Positions 38,119 to 54,322 of a DNA stretch of 64,000 nucleotides are shown in pieces. The notes under the pieces were generated by a model that saw only the letters and a list, made by a program, of their open reading frames with translations, made no database searches and had not been told where the DNA came from. Source of the DNA: Sphaerisporangium sp. TRM90804 (GTDB taxonomy: Bacteria; Actinomycetota; Actinomycetes; Streptosporangiales; Streptosporangiaceae); NCBI RefSeq assembly GCF_029846175.1, contig NZ_JARWAC010000011.1:370551-434550 (forward strand), read 5' to 3'. How positions within the stretch are numbered: the first letter of the stretch is position 1; every line of letters starts with the position of its first letter. The position numbers were made by a program, and so were the translations under genes.

Positions 38119-38146
38119 CCGGCTGACCGGCTGACCGGCTGACCGG
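38115..38146 (+). repeat. Four tandem CTGACCGG units spanning a stop codon
   Basis: Four perfect 8-base units begin at 38115; the gene's TGA stop (38116-38118) is inside the first. A related ACTGGCCGACCGGC continuation follows. Simple slippage is the likely origin. Confidence 0.85.
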
Positions 38147-38172
38147 ACTGGCCGACCGGCGCACACGCGAAA

Positions 38173-38205
38173 GGCCGGCGGCCGTCCACGGGGCGGCCGC
38201 CGGCC
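38173..38205. terminator. Terminator hairpin between convergent genes
   Basis: GGCCGGCGGCCG (38173-38184) and CGGCCGCCGGCC (38194-38205) form a perfect 12-base stem with a 9-base loop. It serves the rightward membrane protein gene and the leftward aminotransferase gene. Confidence 0.8.
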
Positions 38206-38245
38206 TCACGGTCGGCTCAGCGGGCCTCGGCGGGCCTCGGCGGCC

Positions 38246-39451
38246 TCAGCGGGCCTCGGCGAGCAGCTTGGCGAGGCGGCTGACGCCCTCCACCAGGTCG
38301 TCGTCGCCCAGCGCGTACGACAGCCGGAAGTAGCCGGGCGTGCCGAACGCCTCGCCCGGCACCAGGGCGACCTCGGCCTCCTCAAGGATCACCTCGGCGA
38401 GCTCGGCGGAGGTGGACGGCCGCGCGCCGCGGATCTCCTTGCCCAGGAGCTCCTTGACCGACGGGTAGACGTAGAAGGCGCCGAACGGCTCCGGGCACAC
38501 GACGCCCGGGATGTCGTTCAGCATGCGCACGATGGTCTGGCGGCGACGGTCGAACGCCTCGCGCATGCGCGCGACGGCCGACAGGTCGCCCGTCACCGCG
38601 GCGAGCGCCGCCGCCTGCGCGACGTTGGAGACGTTGGAGGTGGCGTGCGACTGCAGGTTGGTCGCGGCCTTCACGACGTCCTTCGGGCCGATCAGCCAGC
38701 CGACCCGCCAGCCGGTCATGGCGTACGTCTTGGCCACGCCGTTCAGCACGACCACGCGGTCGGCCAGCTCCGGCACGGCGGTGGCGATGCTGGAGAACTT
38801 CGCGTCGCCGTACACGAGGTGCTCGTAGATCTCGTCGGTGATCACCCACAGGCCGTGCTCGGCGGCCCAGCGGCCGATCGCCTCGACCTGCTCGGGGGAG
38901 TACACCGCGCCGGTCGGGTTGGACGGCGAGACGAACAGCAGGGCCTTGGTGCGCGCGGTGCGCGCCGCGTCGAGCAACTCGACCGAGGCGAGGTAGCCGG
39001 TGGTCTCGTCGGTGAGGACGTCGACCTGCACGCCGCCCGCGAGCTTGATCGCCTCGGGGTAGGTCGTCCAGTAGGGCGCGACGACCAGGACCTCGTCGCC
39101 GGGGTCGAGCAGCGTGGCGAACGCCTCGTACACCGCCTGCTTGCCGCCGTTGGTGACCAGCACCTGCGCGGCGTCCACCGCGTACCCCGAGTCGCGCAGC
39201 GTCTTCTCGGCGATGGCCTGCTTCAGCTCGGGAAGCCCGCCGGCGGGCGTGTACTTGTGGAACCGGGGGTTCCCGCACGCCTCGACGGCCGCCGCGACGA
39301 TGTAGTCGGGCGTCGGGAAATCCGGCTCGCCGGCGCCGAATCCGATGACCGGCCGGCCGGCGGCCTTCATCGCCTTGGCCTTCGCGTCCACGGCGAGCGT
39401 GGCGGATTCGGAGATGGCGGCTATACGCGCTGAGATGCGAGGACGGGTCAT
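38246..39451 (-). CDS. aspC: Aspartate aminotransferase (class I, subgroup Ib)
   Basis: A 401-residue PLP enzyme. Substrate and PLP contacts are seen in [37 protein letters not shown], and the Schiff-base lysine in [16 protein letters not shown], with the arginine region in YFRLSYAL. It transfers the amino group of aspartate to 2-oxoglutarate. ATG 39451 with GGAAGG upstream is preferred; ATG 39460 adds three residues. It converges with the sigma pair and lies upstream of tRNA-Trp, on the opposite strand, as in many actinomycetes. Confidence 0.9.
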   Translation of the reverse strand: MTRPRISARIAAISESATLAVDAKAKAMKAAGRPVIGFGAGEPDFPTPDYIVAAAVEACGNPRFHKYTPAGGLPELKQAIAEKTLRDSGYAVDAAQVLVTNGGKQAVYEAFATLLDPGDEVLVVAPYWTTYPEAIKLAGGVQVDVLTDETTGYLASVELLDAARTARTKALLFVSPSNPTGAVYSPEQVEAIGRWAAEHGLWVITDEIYEHLVYGDAKFSSIATAVPELADRVVVLNGVAKTYAMTGWRVGWLIGPKDVVKAATNLQSHATSNVSNVAQAAALAAVTGDLSAVARMREAFDRRRQTIVRMLNDIPGVVCPEPFGAFYVYPSVKELLGKEIRGARPSTSAELAEVILEEAEVALVPGEAFGTPGYFRLSYALGDDDLVEGVSRLAKLLAEAR

Positions 39452-39636
39452 GCCTTCCATGTTTCCAGACGCCCCGTGGTGCCGCCTCCGCATATCCCCG
39501 ATCCGGGCATGCGCGTGCATGCGTGTCCGCTGGCCGGGTTGGTTCGACGTGAGGGGCATTCACCCGTACACTTCTGCAATCAGTGAGCGACGCGCTCCGG
39601 GCTGCTCGGGGTAAGGTGGTTCGTGGTTCACGGCAG

Positions 39637-39709
39637 AGGGCACTAGCGCAATTGGTAGCGCACCGGTCTCCAAAACCGGCGGTTGGGGGTTCGAGTCCCT
39701 CGTGCCCTG
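39637..39709 (+). tRNA. tRNA-Trp (CCA)
   Basis: A 73-base cloverleaf without encoded CCA. The acceptor AGGGCAC pairs with GTGCCCT (39702-39708), the D-arm is GCGC/GCGC, the anticodon stem CCGGT/ACCGG encloses the loop CTCCAAA with anticodon CCA at 39670-39672, and the T-arm is GGGGG-TTCGAGT-CCCTC. Its place just before secE-nusG is the usual actinobacterial arrangement. Confidence 0.98.
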
Positions 39710-39774
39710 CGGAGTGCGGTCCGCGCACCGATGGCGTGTAAGCCGCCGATAGTTGCGTTGGAACGACGGATCGG

Positions 39775-40035
39775 GTGAGAACTGTGGCGATCGACACGCG
39801 CGGCGAGGCCGCGGACAGGCCGAGCAGGCCCTCTGGCGAGACCGTCAAGAAGCGTACCTCGCCCGCTCTTTTCTATCGGCAGGTCGTCGCCGAGCTTCGC
39901 AAGGTCATCTGGCCGACGCGCAAGGATCTGATCAACTACACCATTGTGGTCCTCGTCTTCGTCTTGCTCATGGTCGGGATCGTGTCCGGTATGGACTTCC
40001 TTCTCACGGAGGGTGTGCTGGCGGTCTTCGGCTGA
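39775..40035 (+). CDS. secE: Preprotein translocase subunit SecE
   Basis: An 86-residue protein with one C-terminal membrane helix ([21 protein letters not shown]). The conserved amphipathic segment before it is [20 protein letters not shown], the SecE signature. SecE joins SecY and SecG in the export channel. GTG 39775 is used; GTG 39784 is equally possible. The next gene is nusG, 74 bases on, the standard order. Confidence 0.95.
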   Translation: MRTVAIDTRGEAADRPSRPSGETVKKRTSPALFYRQVVAELRKVIWPTRKDLINYTIVVLVFVLLMVGIVSGMDFLLTEGVLAVFG

Positions 40036-40109
40036 GCCGGCGCCTGCGCGACGGCCGCCCCGAGGGGGCGGCGGAGGATCGCAACATCGACGAGAGAGAA
40101 AGAGTCACC

Positions 40110-41045
40110 GTGTCCGAGTCCCCACTGTCGGCTGGCGCATCCCGCGAGGAGTGGGAGGGCGGGCCGCACGAGGCGATGGAGATCACCGAGGAGTCCGGCG
40201 CGACCGCCGCCCCCGGTGACGCCGCCGAGCCCGGCGCCGGCGCCGAGCCCAGCGAGCCCGGTGAGGCGGCCGAGCAGATCGACGACCTGGAGAAGGCCGA
40301 CGACGCCGAGCAGATCGACGACCTCGAGAAGGCCGACGAGGAAGACGACGCCGACGAGGGCGACGACGCCGAGTCCGGCGAGGTCGCCGAGTCGGGCGAG
40401 CCCGGCGCCGAGGCCCCGGCCGCTCTGGTGGACGAAGACGGCGACGTGCTTCCCGACGTCGACCCCGTCGAGGAGTTCAAGCGCACGATGCGCGGCATGC
40501 CGGGCGAGTGGTACGTCATCCACTCCTACGCCGGCTACGAGAACCGCGTGAAGTCCAACATCGAGACGCGCACCCAGTCGCTCAACATGGAGGACTACCT
40601 CTTCCAGGTCGAGGTGCCGACCCACACCGTCACCGAGATCAAGGGCGGCAAGCGCACCCCGGTGAAGGAGCGCGTCCTGCCCGGTTATGTCCTGGTGCGC
40701 ATGGAGCTGACCGACGAGTCCTGGTCAGCGGTCCGCAACACGCCCGGCGTGACCGGCTTCGTCGGCCTGTCGAACCGCCCGAGCCCGCTCAGCATCGACG
40801 AGGTCGCCAAGCTGCTCGCGCCCGAGCCCACCGAGCAGGCCAAGACGCCCGCCAGCAAGGCCGCCGCGGCCACCGTCGACTTCGAGGTCGGCGAGTCGGT
40901 CACCGTCATGGACGGTCCGTTCGCCACGCTGCCCGCCACCGTCAGCGAGATCAGCGCCGAGTCCCAGAAGCTCAAGGTGCTCGTCTCGATCTTCGGTCGC
41001 GAGACGCCGGTCGAGCTGTCGTTCAACCAGGTCTCCAAGATCTGA
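40110..41045 (+). CDS. nusG: Transcription termination/antitermination factor NusG with acidic N-terminal extension
   Basis: A 311-residue NusG. The NGN domain starts at about residue 130 with [19 protein letters not shown] and includes [14 protein letters not shown]. The KOW domain is near the end ([17 protein letters not shown]). NusG binds RNA polymerase and couples it to Rho or ribosomes. The first about 125 residues are an acidic extension, longer than in most bacteria. It contains a duplicated block [11 protein letters not shown] and runs of Asp/Glu. GTG 40110 is the start. Confidence 0.95.
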   Translation: MSESPLSAGASREEWEGGPHEAMEITEESGATAAPGDAAEPGAGAEPSEPGEAAEQIDDLEKADDAEQIDDLEKADEEDDADEGDDAESGEVAESGEPGAEAPAALVDEDGDVLPDVDPVEEFKRTMRGMPGEWYVIHSYAGYENRVKSNIETRTQSLNMEDYLFQVEVPTHTVTEIKGGKRTPVKERVLPGYVLVRMELTDESWSAVRNTPGVTGFVGLSNRPSPLSIDEVAKLLAPEPTEQAKTPASKAAAATVDFEVGESVTVMDGPFATLPATVSEISAESQKLKVLVSIFGRETPVELSFNQVSKI

Positions 41046-41229
41046 CACGAGGCCCGTGCCCGGCGGTCCGCGCGCGCGCCTACACTGATAAGTCGTCCCC
41101 GCGATCCTCGCGATGCCCGGCGAGTCGTGGGGTGAACCCCGGGACCGCGGCCCTCAAGGGCCGTCGCGTGCCCGGGGCGCTCTCACGCCCTGTGGGAGTT
41201 AACAGCAGTAAAGGACCCGGAGTAGAACT

Positions 41230-41661
41230 ATGCCTCCTAAGAAGAAGATCGCGGCACTGGTCAAGGTCCAGCTTCCCGCCGGCCAGGCCACTCCCGCACC
41301 GCCCGTCGGCACCGCCCTCGGTCCGCACGGCGTCAACATCATGGACTTCGTCAAGCAGTACAACGCCGCGACGGAGGCTCAGCGGGGCAACATCATTCCC
41401 GTCGAGATCACCATCTTCGAAGACCGCAGCTTCACCTTCGTCACCAAGACGCCTCCGGCGCCTGAGCTGATCAAGAAGGCCGCCGGTCTCGACAAGGCGA
41501 GCGCCAACCCGCTCCGCGACAAGGTCGGCAAGCTCACCAAGGACCAGCTCCGCCAGATCGCCGAGACCAAGATGCCCGACCTCAACGCCAACGACATCGA
41601 GGCCGCCGAGAAGATCATCGCCGGCACCGCCCGGTCGATGGGCATCACGATCGCCGACTGA
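41230..41661 (+). CDS. rplK: 50S ribosomal protein L11
   Basis: A 143-residue L11 starting [18 protein letters not shown] with the [15 protein letters not shown] segment and the C-terminal RNA-binding part ([10 protein letters not shown]). It binds the GTPase-associated centre of 23S rRNA. The 184-base upstream leader contains GC hairpins, and TACACT at 41081-41086 could be a -10 element of an internal promoter. rplA follows directly. Confidence 0.98.
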   Translation: MPPKKKIAALVKVQLPAGQATPAPPVGTALGPHGVNIMDFVKQYNAATEAQRGNIIPVEITIFEDRSFTFVTKTPPAPELIKKAAGLDKASANPLRDKVGKLTKDQLRQIAETKMPDLNANDIEAAEKIIAGTARSMGITIAD

Positions 41662-41726
41662 CACACCAGCACCCCGTGGGAGGGCCGAGCGCGGCCCGCT
41701 ACCACAAGCTCCATGAGGAGAGACAG

Positions 41727-42446
41727 ATGAAGCGCAGCAAGACCTACCGCAAGGTCTCCGAGCAGATCGACGCGGAGAACCTCTACACCCCGGTCGAGGC
41801 CGCCCGGATCGCCAAGGGCAGCTCGGTCACCAAGTTCGACGCCACCGTCGAGGTGGCCCTGCGGCTGGGCGTCGACCCCCGCAAGGCCGACCAGATGGTC
41901 CGCGGCACCGTCAACCTCCCGCACGGCACCGGCAAGACCGCCCGGGTCCTGGTCTTCGCGACCGGCGACCGTGCCGAGGAGGCCCGCGCCGCGGGCGCCG
42001 ACATCGTCGGCGCCGACGAGCTGATCGACGAGATCTCCAAGGGCAACCGCCTGAACGAGTTCGACGCCGTCGTGGCGACCCCCGACCTCATGGGCAAGGT
42101 CGGCCGCCTGGGCCGCGTGCTCGGCCCCCGTGGCCTCATGCCGAACCCCAAGACCGGCACGGTGACCCCGCAGGTCGCCAAGGCCGTGAACGAGATCAAG
42201 GGTGGAAAGATCGAGTTCCGCGTCGACCGGCACGCGAACCTCCACTTCATCATCGGCAAGGTGTCCTTCGGCGAGCGCCAGCTCCTGGAGAACTACGCCG
42301 CCGCCCTCGACGAGGTCGTCCGGCTCAAGCCGTCCGCGGCCAAGGGCCGTTACCTCAAGAAGGTGACGTTCTCCACGTCGATGGGCCCGGGCATCCCGGT
42401 CGACCCCAACGTCACCCGCGGCATCACCGCGGAGCTGGACGCCTGA
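41727..42446 (+). CDS. rplA: 50S ribosomal protein L1
   Basis: A 239-residue L1 ([20 protein letters not shown]; signature [15 protein letters not shown]). It is a primary rRNA-binding protein of the L1 stalk and, in many bacteria, a repressor of its own rplKA operon. ATG 41727 has GAGGAG upstream. A hairpin with a following T-poor stretch ends the unit at 42536-42569. Confidence 0.98.
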   Translation: MKRSKTYRKVSEQIDAENLYTPVEAARIAKGSSVTKFDATVEVALRLGVDPRKADQMVRGTVNLPHGTGKTARVLVFATGDRAEEARAAGADIVGADELIDEISKGNRLNEFDAVVATPDLMGKVGRLGRVLGPRGLMPNPKTGTVTPQVAKAVNEIKGGKIEFRVDRHANLHFIIGKVSFGERQLLENYAAALDEVVRLKPSAAKGRYLKKVTFSTSMGPGIPVDPNVTRGITAELDA

Positions 42447-42535
42447 CATCGCGCCGCGCCGGCCTTCCACCCGTGGGGCGGAGGGCCGGCCGCCACGCGT
42501 GCCATGGGCTCGTCGGCACGTCACAAAACGCCTGA

Positions 42536-42569
42536 AAAGGGTCTTCGCCTTCTGTGGCGGAGGCCCTTT
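42536..42569 (+). terminator. Terminator after rplA
   Basis: AAAGGGTCTTCGCC (42536-42549) pairs with GGCGGAGGCCCTTT (42556-42569) with two G-T pairs and a 6-base loop, about 90 bases past the rplA stop. Confidence 0.75.
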
Positions 42570-42725
42570 CCGCATTCTTCTGAGAAAGACGTCCGCGCAG
42601 GTGAGACGGCACTCGGTGGTGTCGTGCCCGAAGGATTTCCGCGTCATCTGCGAAACGGCCACCACACGGGGTAGAGCGGGCGCGTAGGGTCGAAGACAGT
42701 TTCCGGGGGATGAGAAGGGATACGA

Positions 42726-43616
42726 ATGAAGCGTCGAATGACTCCCGCGATCGCGGCCGTGGGTTCGGCCATGCTCATCGCGATTTCCGCATGTGGCCAG
42801 ACCGCCGAGCGCCCCGCCGAGTCGCTCGGCGCGGTTCAGCTCTCCGCCGCCGAGTCGCTGCAGCAGAGCGTCGAGAACACCCAGGAGGTCAACTCCTACA
42901 CCGCGCAGATCGCGCTCGACTTCACCGACCCCAAGCAGGGGGCCGGCACGGTCAAGGGCACGATGGTCTACCACCAGAAGCCCCAGGTGGCCTCCGACAT
43001 CACGCTCGACCAGATCAGCGCGGGCGGCCAGAACGTGCCCGGCGGCGTGCGCGTGATCCTGCTCGGCAAGACGGCCTACGTGAAGGTCGAGATGCTCAGC
43101 AAGCTGATCGGCAACGGCAAGCCGTGGATCAAGCTCGACCTCGCCCAGATGGGCCAGAAGGCCGGCGTCAGCGTCGACCAGTTCCTCGCGCAGGCGCAGC
43201 AGGTCGACCTGCAGAGCAGCGTGAAGATGCTGACCACCTCCAAGGACGTCAAGTCCGTCGGCAGCGAGACGGTCGGCGGCGTGGAGACGACCCACTACAA
43301 GGGCACCTTCGCCGTCGCCGACGCCGTCAAGCAGCTCACCCCCGAGATGCAGCAGAAGCTGCAGGGTCAGCTCGCCAACGTCAAGGACATGAACTTCAAC
43401 GCCTGGATCGACGCGCAGGGCCTGCCCCGCAAGGTCGAGATGGACGGCGCCGCGGCCGAGGGCACCTACAAGCTCACGACCCAGTTCACCTCCTTCAACG
43501 ACGCCGCCGAGGTGACGGCCCCGGCCGCCGACCAGGTGGGCGAGCTGCCCGCCAACCTGGGCAACATGGACGGCACCGGCTCCGGCACGGGCACCTCGGG
43601 TACCACGGGCGGCTGA
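42726..43616 (+). CDS. LppX/LprG-like lipoprotein
   Basis: A 296-residue exported lipoprotein. The lipobox is in MLIAISAC, with the cysteine at about residue 23. The mature part resembles the LppX_LprAFG family, whose mycobacterial members carry hydrophobic lipids across the envelope in an open half-barrel pocket. It ends in a Gly/Thr/Ser-rich tail. ATG 42726 is the start. It lies between rplA and rplJ, each side marked by a hairpin, so it is its own unit inserted in the ribosomal region. Confidence 0.85.
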   Translation: MKRRMTPAIAAVGSAMLIAISACGQTAERPAESLGAVQLSAAESLQQSVENTQEVNSYTAQIALDFTDPKQGAGTVKGTMVYHQKPQVASDITLDQISAGGQNVPGGVRVILLGKTAYVKVEMLSKLIGNGKPWIKLDLAQMGQKAGVSVDQFLAQAQQVDLQSSVKMLTTSKDVKSVGSETVGGVETTHYKGTFAVADAVKQLTPEMQQKLQGQLANVKDMNFNAWIDAQGLPRKVEMDGAAAEGTYKLTTQFTSFNDAAEVTAPAADQVGELPANLGNMDGTGSGTGTSGTTGG

Positions 43617-43647
43617 TCCGGCCGTCCTGCGGGACACACACGAGGAG

Positions 43648-43679
43648 GGGCGCCCCGTGACCGTCGTCACGGGGCGCCC
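43648..43679 (+). terminator. Terminator after the lipoprotein gene
   Basis: GGGCGCCCCGTGAC (43648-43661) and GTCACGGGGCGCCC (43666-43679) form a perfect 14-base stem with a 4-base loop. Confidence 0.85.
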
Positions 43680-43767
43680 TCGCGCGTCCGGGCGCCGAGC
43701 CCCCCACGGCGCGCACGGCCCCCCGCACCCCGTCGCCGCGATTTGGTGCAGCGCCGCTAACGGCGTA

Positions 43768-43995
43768 CAGTGGGGACAGCCAAAGACCGCCGGTCGCTGC
43801 TGAGCCATGTCTGGCTCGGTGGCCCAAGGTTCCACGATCGTGGACGGCCAGCGTAGGTGTGATGTGAGTTCCTCAAACCGGCCCTCGCGCCTCAGTGCGC
43901 GACGCCCGTTGTGAGAGAGCCCCGTGCGCCTGCGCCGGGGCTCGTTCGTTTTCCCTGGAAGGCCTGGGCCCGTCACCGGTGGCACATCTGGAAGG
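43768..43995 (+). ncRNA. L10-type ribosomal protein leader upstream of rplJ
   Basis: The 385-base gap before rplJ contains a segment starting GACAGCCAAAGACCGCCGG. It is followed by GAGCCATGTCTGGCTCGGTGG and several nested stems, and CCCCGTGCGCCTGCGCCGGGG lies near the end. This layout matches L10 leaders, where the L10-L12 complex binds and stops its own synthesis. The exact ends are approximate. Confidence 0.65.
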
Positions 43996-44001
43996 AGGCC
44001 C

Positions 44002-44586
44002 ATGGCGAAAGCGGAAAAGGCGACCGCGGTCACTGAGCTCAAGGATCGTTTCGAGAGTTCGAACGCCGCCGTCCTGACCGAGTACCGCGGTCTCACCGTG
44101 GCGCAGCTCAAGGAGCTGCGTGTCTCACTCGGTGGGAATGCGAAGTTCGCCGTGGCGAAGAACACGCTCTCTAAGATCGCGGCCAATCAGGCCGGGGTCA
44201 CCACCCTGGACGATCTGTTCCAGGGGCCGACCGCGATCGCGTTCGTCTCCGGCGACGTCGTCGAGGCGGCCAAGGGCCTGCGTGACTTCGCCAAGGCCAA
44301 TCCCCTCCTGGTCATCAAGGGTGGTGTCGTCGACGGCAGGGCGATGAGCCCGGCCGAGATCACCACGCTGGCCGACCTCGAGTCGCGCGAGGTCCTGCTC
44401 GCGAAGCTCGCCGGCGCGATGAAGGCCAAGCAGTCGCAGGCCGCGGCGACGTTCAACGCGCTGCCCACCAACCTGGCTCGTCTCGTCGAGGCCCTGCGCG
44501 TCAAGCGCGAGGAGACCGGCGGCGCCCAGGCCGGCGGCGCGGAGACCGGCGGCGCCGAGGCCGTCAGCGACGAGGCCGGCGAGTAG
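44002..44586 (+). CDS. rplJ: 50S ribosomal protein L10
   Basis: A 194-residue L10 starting [17 protein letters not shown] with [15 protein letters not shown] and [11 protein letters not shown] 44002 has GGAAGGAGG upstream. The C-terminal tail repeats [17 protein letters not shown], slightly longer than usual. It anchors L7/L12 dimers to the ribosome and, with them, binds the leader upstream. Confidence 0.98.
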   Translation: MAKAEKATAVTELKDRFESSNAAVLTEYRGLTVAQLKELRVSLGGNAKFAVAKNTLSKIAANQAGVTTLDDLFQGPTAIAFVSGDVVEAAKGLRDFAKANPLLVIKGGVVDGRAMSPAEITTLADLESREVLLAKLAGAMKAKQSQAAATFNALPTNLARLVEALRVKREETGGAQAGGAETGGAEAVSDEAGE

Positions 44587-44670
44587 ACCCGGCCCACGGC
44601 CACAGCAGGGGGATTGCGGCGCTCACCGCGGTCTGTCATCCACGTTTCACATCTCAGCAGAGGAACCACC

Positions 44671-45060
44671 ATGGCGAAGCTCAGCACCGACGAACTGCTC
44701 GACACGTTCAAGGAGATGACCCTTCTTGAGCTGTCCGACTTCGTGAAGCTCTTCGAGGAGACCTTCGACGTCAAGGCCGCCGCCCCCGTCGCGGTCGCCG
44801 CCGCCGGCCCCGCCGGTGGCGCCCCCGCCGCCGAGGAGGTCGAGGAGCAGGACGAGTTCGACGTCATCCTCGAGGCCGCCGGCGACAAGAAGATCCAGGT
44901 CATCAAGGAGGTCCGCGCGCTCACCAGCCTCGGGCTCAAGGAGGCCAAGGACCTCGTCGACGGCGCCCCCAAGGCGCTGCTCGAGAAGGTCAACAAGGAG
45001 GCCGCGGAGAAGGCCAAGGCCGCCCTGGAGGGCGCCGGCGCCACCGTCACCGTCAAGTGA
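44671..45060 (+). CDS. rplL: 50S ribosomal protein L7/L12
   Basis: A 129-residue L7/L12 with the N-terminal dimer region ([19 protein letters not shown]), an Ala/Pro hinge and the C-terminal factor-binding domain ([20 protein letters not shown]). It follows rplJ by 84 bases and ends before a strong terminator. Confidence 0.98.
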   Translation: MAKLSTDELLDTFKEMTLLELSDFVKLFEETFDVKAAAPVAVAAAGPAGGAPAAEEVEEQDEFDVILEAAGDKKIQVIKEVRALTSLGLKEAKDLVDGAPKALLEKVNKEAAEKAKAALEGAGATVTVK

Positions 45061-45085
45061 CGTCTCCCGTCTGACGCTCCACGAG

Positions 45086-45129
45086 AAGGGGCGGGTCCAC
45101 CCAGGTGCCGGGTGGGTCCGCCCCTTTTT
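45086..45129 (+). terminator. Rho-independent terminator after rplL
   Basis: AAGGGGCGGGTCCACCC (45086-45102) pairs with the segment ending CCGCCCCTT with two G-T pairs, then TTTTT. It closes the rplJL unit, so rpoBC relies on read-through or its own promoter. Confidence 0.85.
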
Positions 45130-45326
45130 CGCGTTCCCGGGCGGGGTCCACCGGGCAGGGCGAAAGCGCGATTGTCATGGATATCAAGGGAAATCGTTGA
45201 TCGCGGAAGTGGATCTTCGTCCCGGGTTATGATCCGGCGACCGGGAAAGCCGCCGCCCCTCCGGCGGGCCCAGCGCGTCCGTCGTCGTGGCGCCGCGTGC
45301 GGGGGGCCGGGCGATGGGAGGTAACA

Positions 45327-45845
45327 GTGGCGCCTCACGCTCCTCGACCCCGTCGCAGGTCAGGCGCCATCGTCCTGCTTCCGCTGCTGGTGGTCACGGC
45401 CCTGCTCGCGGTCGAGTGGGTGCGCGTCGGGGGCGATCTCGACCGGGCGCGCACGGCGGTGTACGACCGCAGGGCCGCCGTGGAGGCAGCCGAGCGCTAC
45501 GCGCTGAACCTGATGGCCGTCGACTACCGCACGGTCGACCGCGACGTGCGCCGGGTGCTCGACGCCTCCACCGGTCAGGCCAGGCAGGAGTACGCCAGGG
45601 ACGCCGACCGGCTGAAGGAGGCGACCCGCGTGAACAAGGCCGTGCAGACCGGCGTCGTCAGGGCCGCCGGCCTGGTGTCGATGGACGGGAGCGGCGCCTT
45701 CGCCCGCGTGCTGGTGGTGGCCGACTCCGTGGTCCGCTGGGACGAGGCCGAGACCGCCCCCCAGGACCGCTTCTACCGCTGGAGCATGGACGTCACCAAG
45801 CTCCGCGGAGCCTGGTGGGTGTCGAAGCTGGAACAGGTCGCGTGA
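45327..45845 (+). CDS. Mce-associated-type membrane protein
   Basis: A 172-residue protein. A basic start is followed by a membrane helix (IVLLPLLVVTALLAVEWV, about 15-32), then an extracytoplasmic domain with AVYDRRAAVEAAERYALNL, DYRTVDRDVRRVLDAS and VVRAAGLVSMDG, the pattern of Mce-associated (Mas) proteins. GTG 45327 follows GGAGGT. Its stop overlaps the next start in GTGA. No mce genes are nearby, so the usual role of stabilising a lipid-import complex cannot be confirmed. Confidence 0.78.
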   Translation: MAPHAPRPRRRSGAIVLLPLLVVTALLAVEWVRVGGDLDRARTAVYDRRAAVEAAERYALNLMAVDYRTVDRDVRRVLDASTGQARQEYARDADRLKEATRVNKAVQTGVVRAAGLVSMDGSGAFARVLVVADSVVRWDEAETAPQDRFYRWSMDVTKLRGAWWVSKLEQVA

Positions 45846-46411
45846 GCGCCGGGGAGGTCGTGGAGCCCGCCGAGGGCCGCGGGCGGCGACGTCCGCGCTC
45901 ACGCGCCTTCAAGGTCTCCGTGACGCTGCTGGGGCTCCTGGCGGTCGCCTTGGGCTTTCTGGTGGCGACCGCGCACCTTCGGCTGCGGGAGCTGCGCCAC
46001 AGCGAGCGGGCCGCGGCCGAGGCGCTCGCGGCGGCCCGTACTTACGCTCCGGACATGCTTTCGTACGACTACCGCACCATCGAGGCCGACCTCGCACGCG
46101 CGCGCGGATACGCCACCGGGAGCCTCTCCGTCCACTACGGCGAGCTTGCCGGGGTGCTGGGGCCGGCGGCCCGGCGGCAGCAGACCGTCCAGCAGGCCGT
46201 GGTCGCCGCCGCGGCGGTGGAATCGGCCACCGCCGAGCGTGTCCAGGTGTTGTTGTTCATGAACATGGGCACCACCAAGGTGTTGCCGGGCGAACGGCAG
46301 CCGCAGAAGCAGGTCGTCCAGAACCGCGCCCGGTTTGTGCTGGTCAGAGGCGATGAGCAGTGGTTGGTCTCGGAGTTGTCGACCTTGATTGGGAATGCCC
46401 CGACCGGTTGA
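45842..46411 (+). CDS. Second Mce-associated-type membrane protein
   Basis: A 189-residue protein built like the preceding one: a cytoplasmic Arg-rich start, a membrane helix (VSVTLLGLLAVALGFLVATA), then EALAAARTYAPDMLSYDYRT and a domain ending WLVSELSTLIG. It starts at GTG 45842, overlapping the upstream stop by 4 bases. The two probably form a hetero-complex. They lie between rplL and rpoB. Confidence 0.78.
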   Translation: MSAGEVVEPAEGRGRRRPRSRAFKVSVTLLGLLAVALGFLVATAHLRLRELRHSERAAAEALAAARTYAPDMLSYDYRTIEADLARARGYATGSLSVHYGELAGVLGPAARRQQTVQQAVVAAAAVESATAERVQVLLFMNMGTTKVLPGERQPQKQVVQNRARFVLVRGDEQWLVSELSTLIGNAPTG

Positions 46412-46868
46412 TCGCGGACCCCGCGGAGGGCCTGCGGCCGGGCGTGTCGCGTTACTAAATTGTTGGTAAAGCCTTGGTTTGGCGCGATCGGGCAGAGGGA
46501 ATCTCACCGGCACGACAGCGTCGGCGGCGGGTAAGCCTTCGACCCTGGGTGTGACTGAGCGTTAGCCGATCCGCCTCGCGGGTATCGTCTGGAATCGGCC
46601 GACCGTGCGGTCTTCCCCGGGGAAGAAACCCAGCGTGACGGTCGGCGATCGGCCGGAGCACTGGTTTCCGGGCTTGACGTTTCGGCGCTGACGGGCGATG
46701 CTGCGTCCAGTGTGGAGCGCAGAGCGAGACTGAAGTGGACAGGTGTATGCCCATCGGCTACACTGCCCCTTTGCGCTGCCCTTTGACGACCCGCTTCTCT
46801 AGGTAACTTTGATGCATGGTCGTCTGGCGTGCGTGTAGTCAGTCCGCGAGCCCTCGGAAGGACATCTG
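46412..46868 (+). other. rpoB upstream region
   Basis: The 457-base gap holds the rpoBC promoter (listed separately) and about 100 bases of leader. I see no gene. The stretch before the promoter is less GC-rich than coding sequence. Confidence 0.6.
46736..46764 (+). promoter_or_regulatory. Sigma-A/HrdB-type promoter of rpoBC
   Basis: TGGACA at 46736-46741 and TACACT at 46759-46764 are spaced by exactly 17 bases, close to the principal sigma consensus. The predicted start near 46771 leaves about 98 bases of leader before the TTG of rpoB. Confidence 0.7.
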
Positions 46869-50336
<3,468 letters not shown>

Positions 50337-50358
50337 TTTCAAAGCGAGGGGATAAGAA

Positions 50359-54234
<3,876 letters not shown>

Positions 54235-54249
54235 CCGTACAGGCGCCAT

Positions 54250-54284
54250 GAAGTGCCCGGGGAGCTCCGCTCTCCGGGCACTTC
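54250..54284 (+). terminator. Terminator after rpoC
   Basis: GAAGTGCCCGG (54250-54260) and CCGGGCACTTC (54274-54284) form a perfect 11-base stem just past the rpoC stop. It lies between rpoC and the convergent SIS-domain gene. Confidence 0.8.
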
Positions 54285-54322
54285 GCGTCTTCGGGGGCGC
54301 CGCCGGGAGTCGGCGGCGGTGC

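Noticed and set aside
40016..40109. A separate small gene between secE and nusG
   Set aside because: Only a leader with a ribosome site for nusG is seen; the open frames there are fragments of secE and nusG in other frames.
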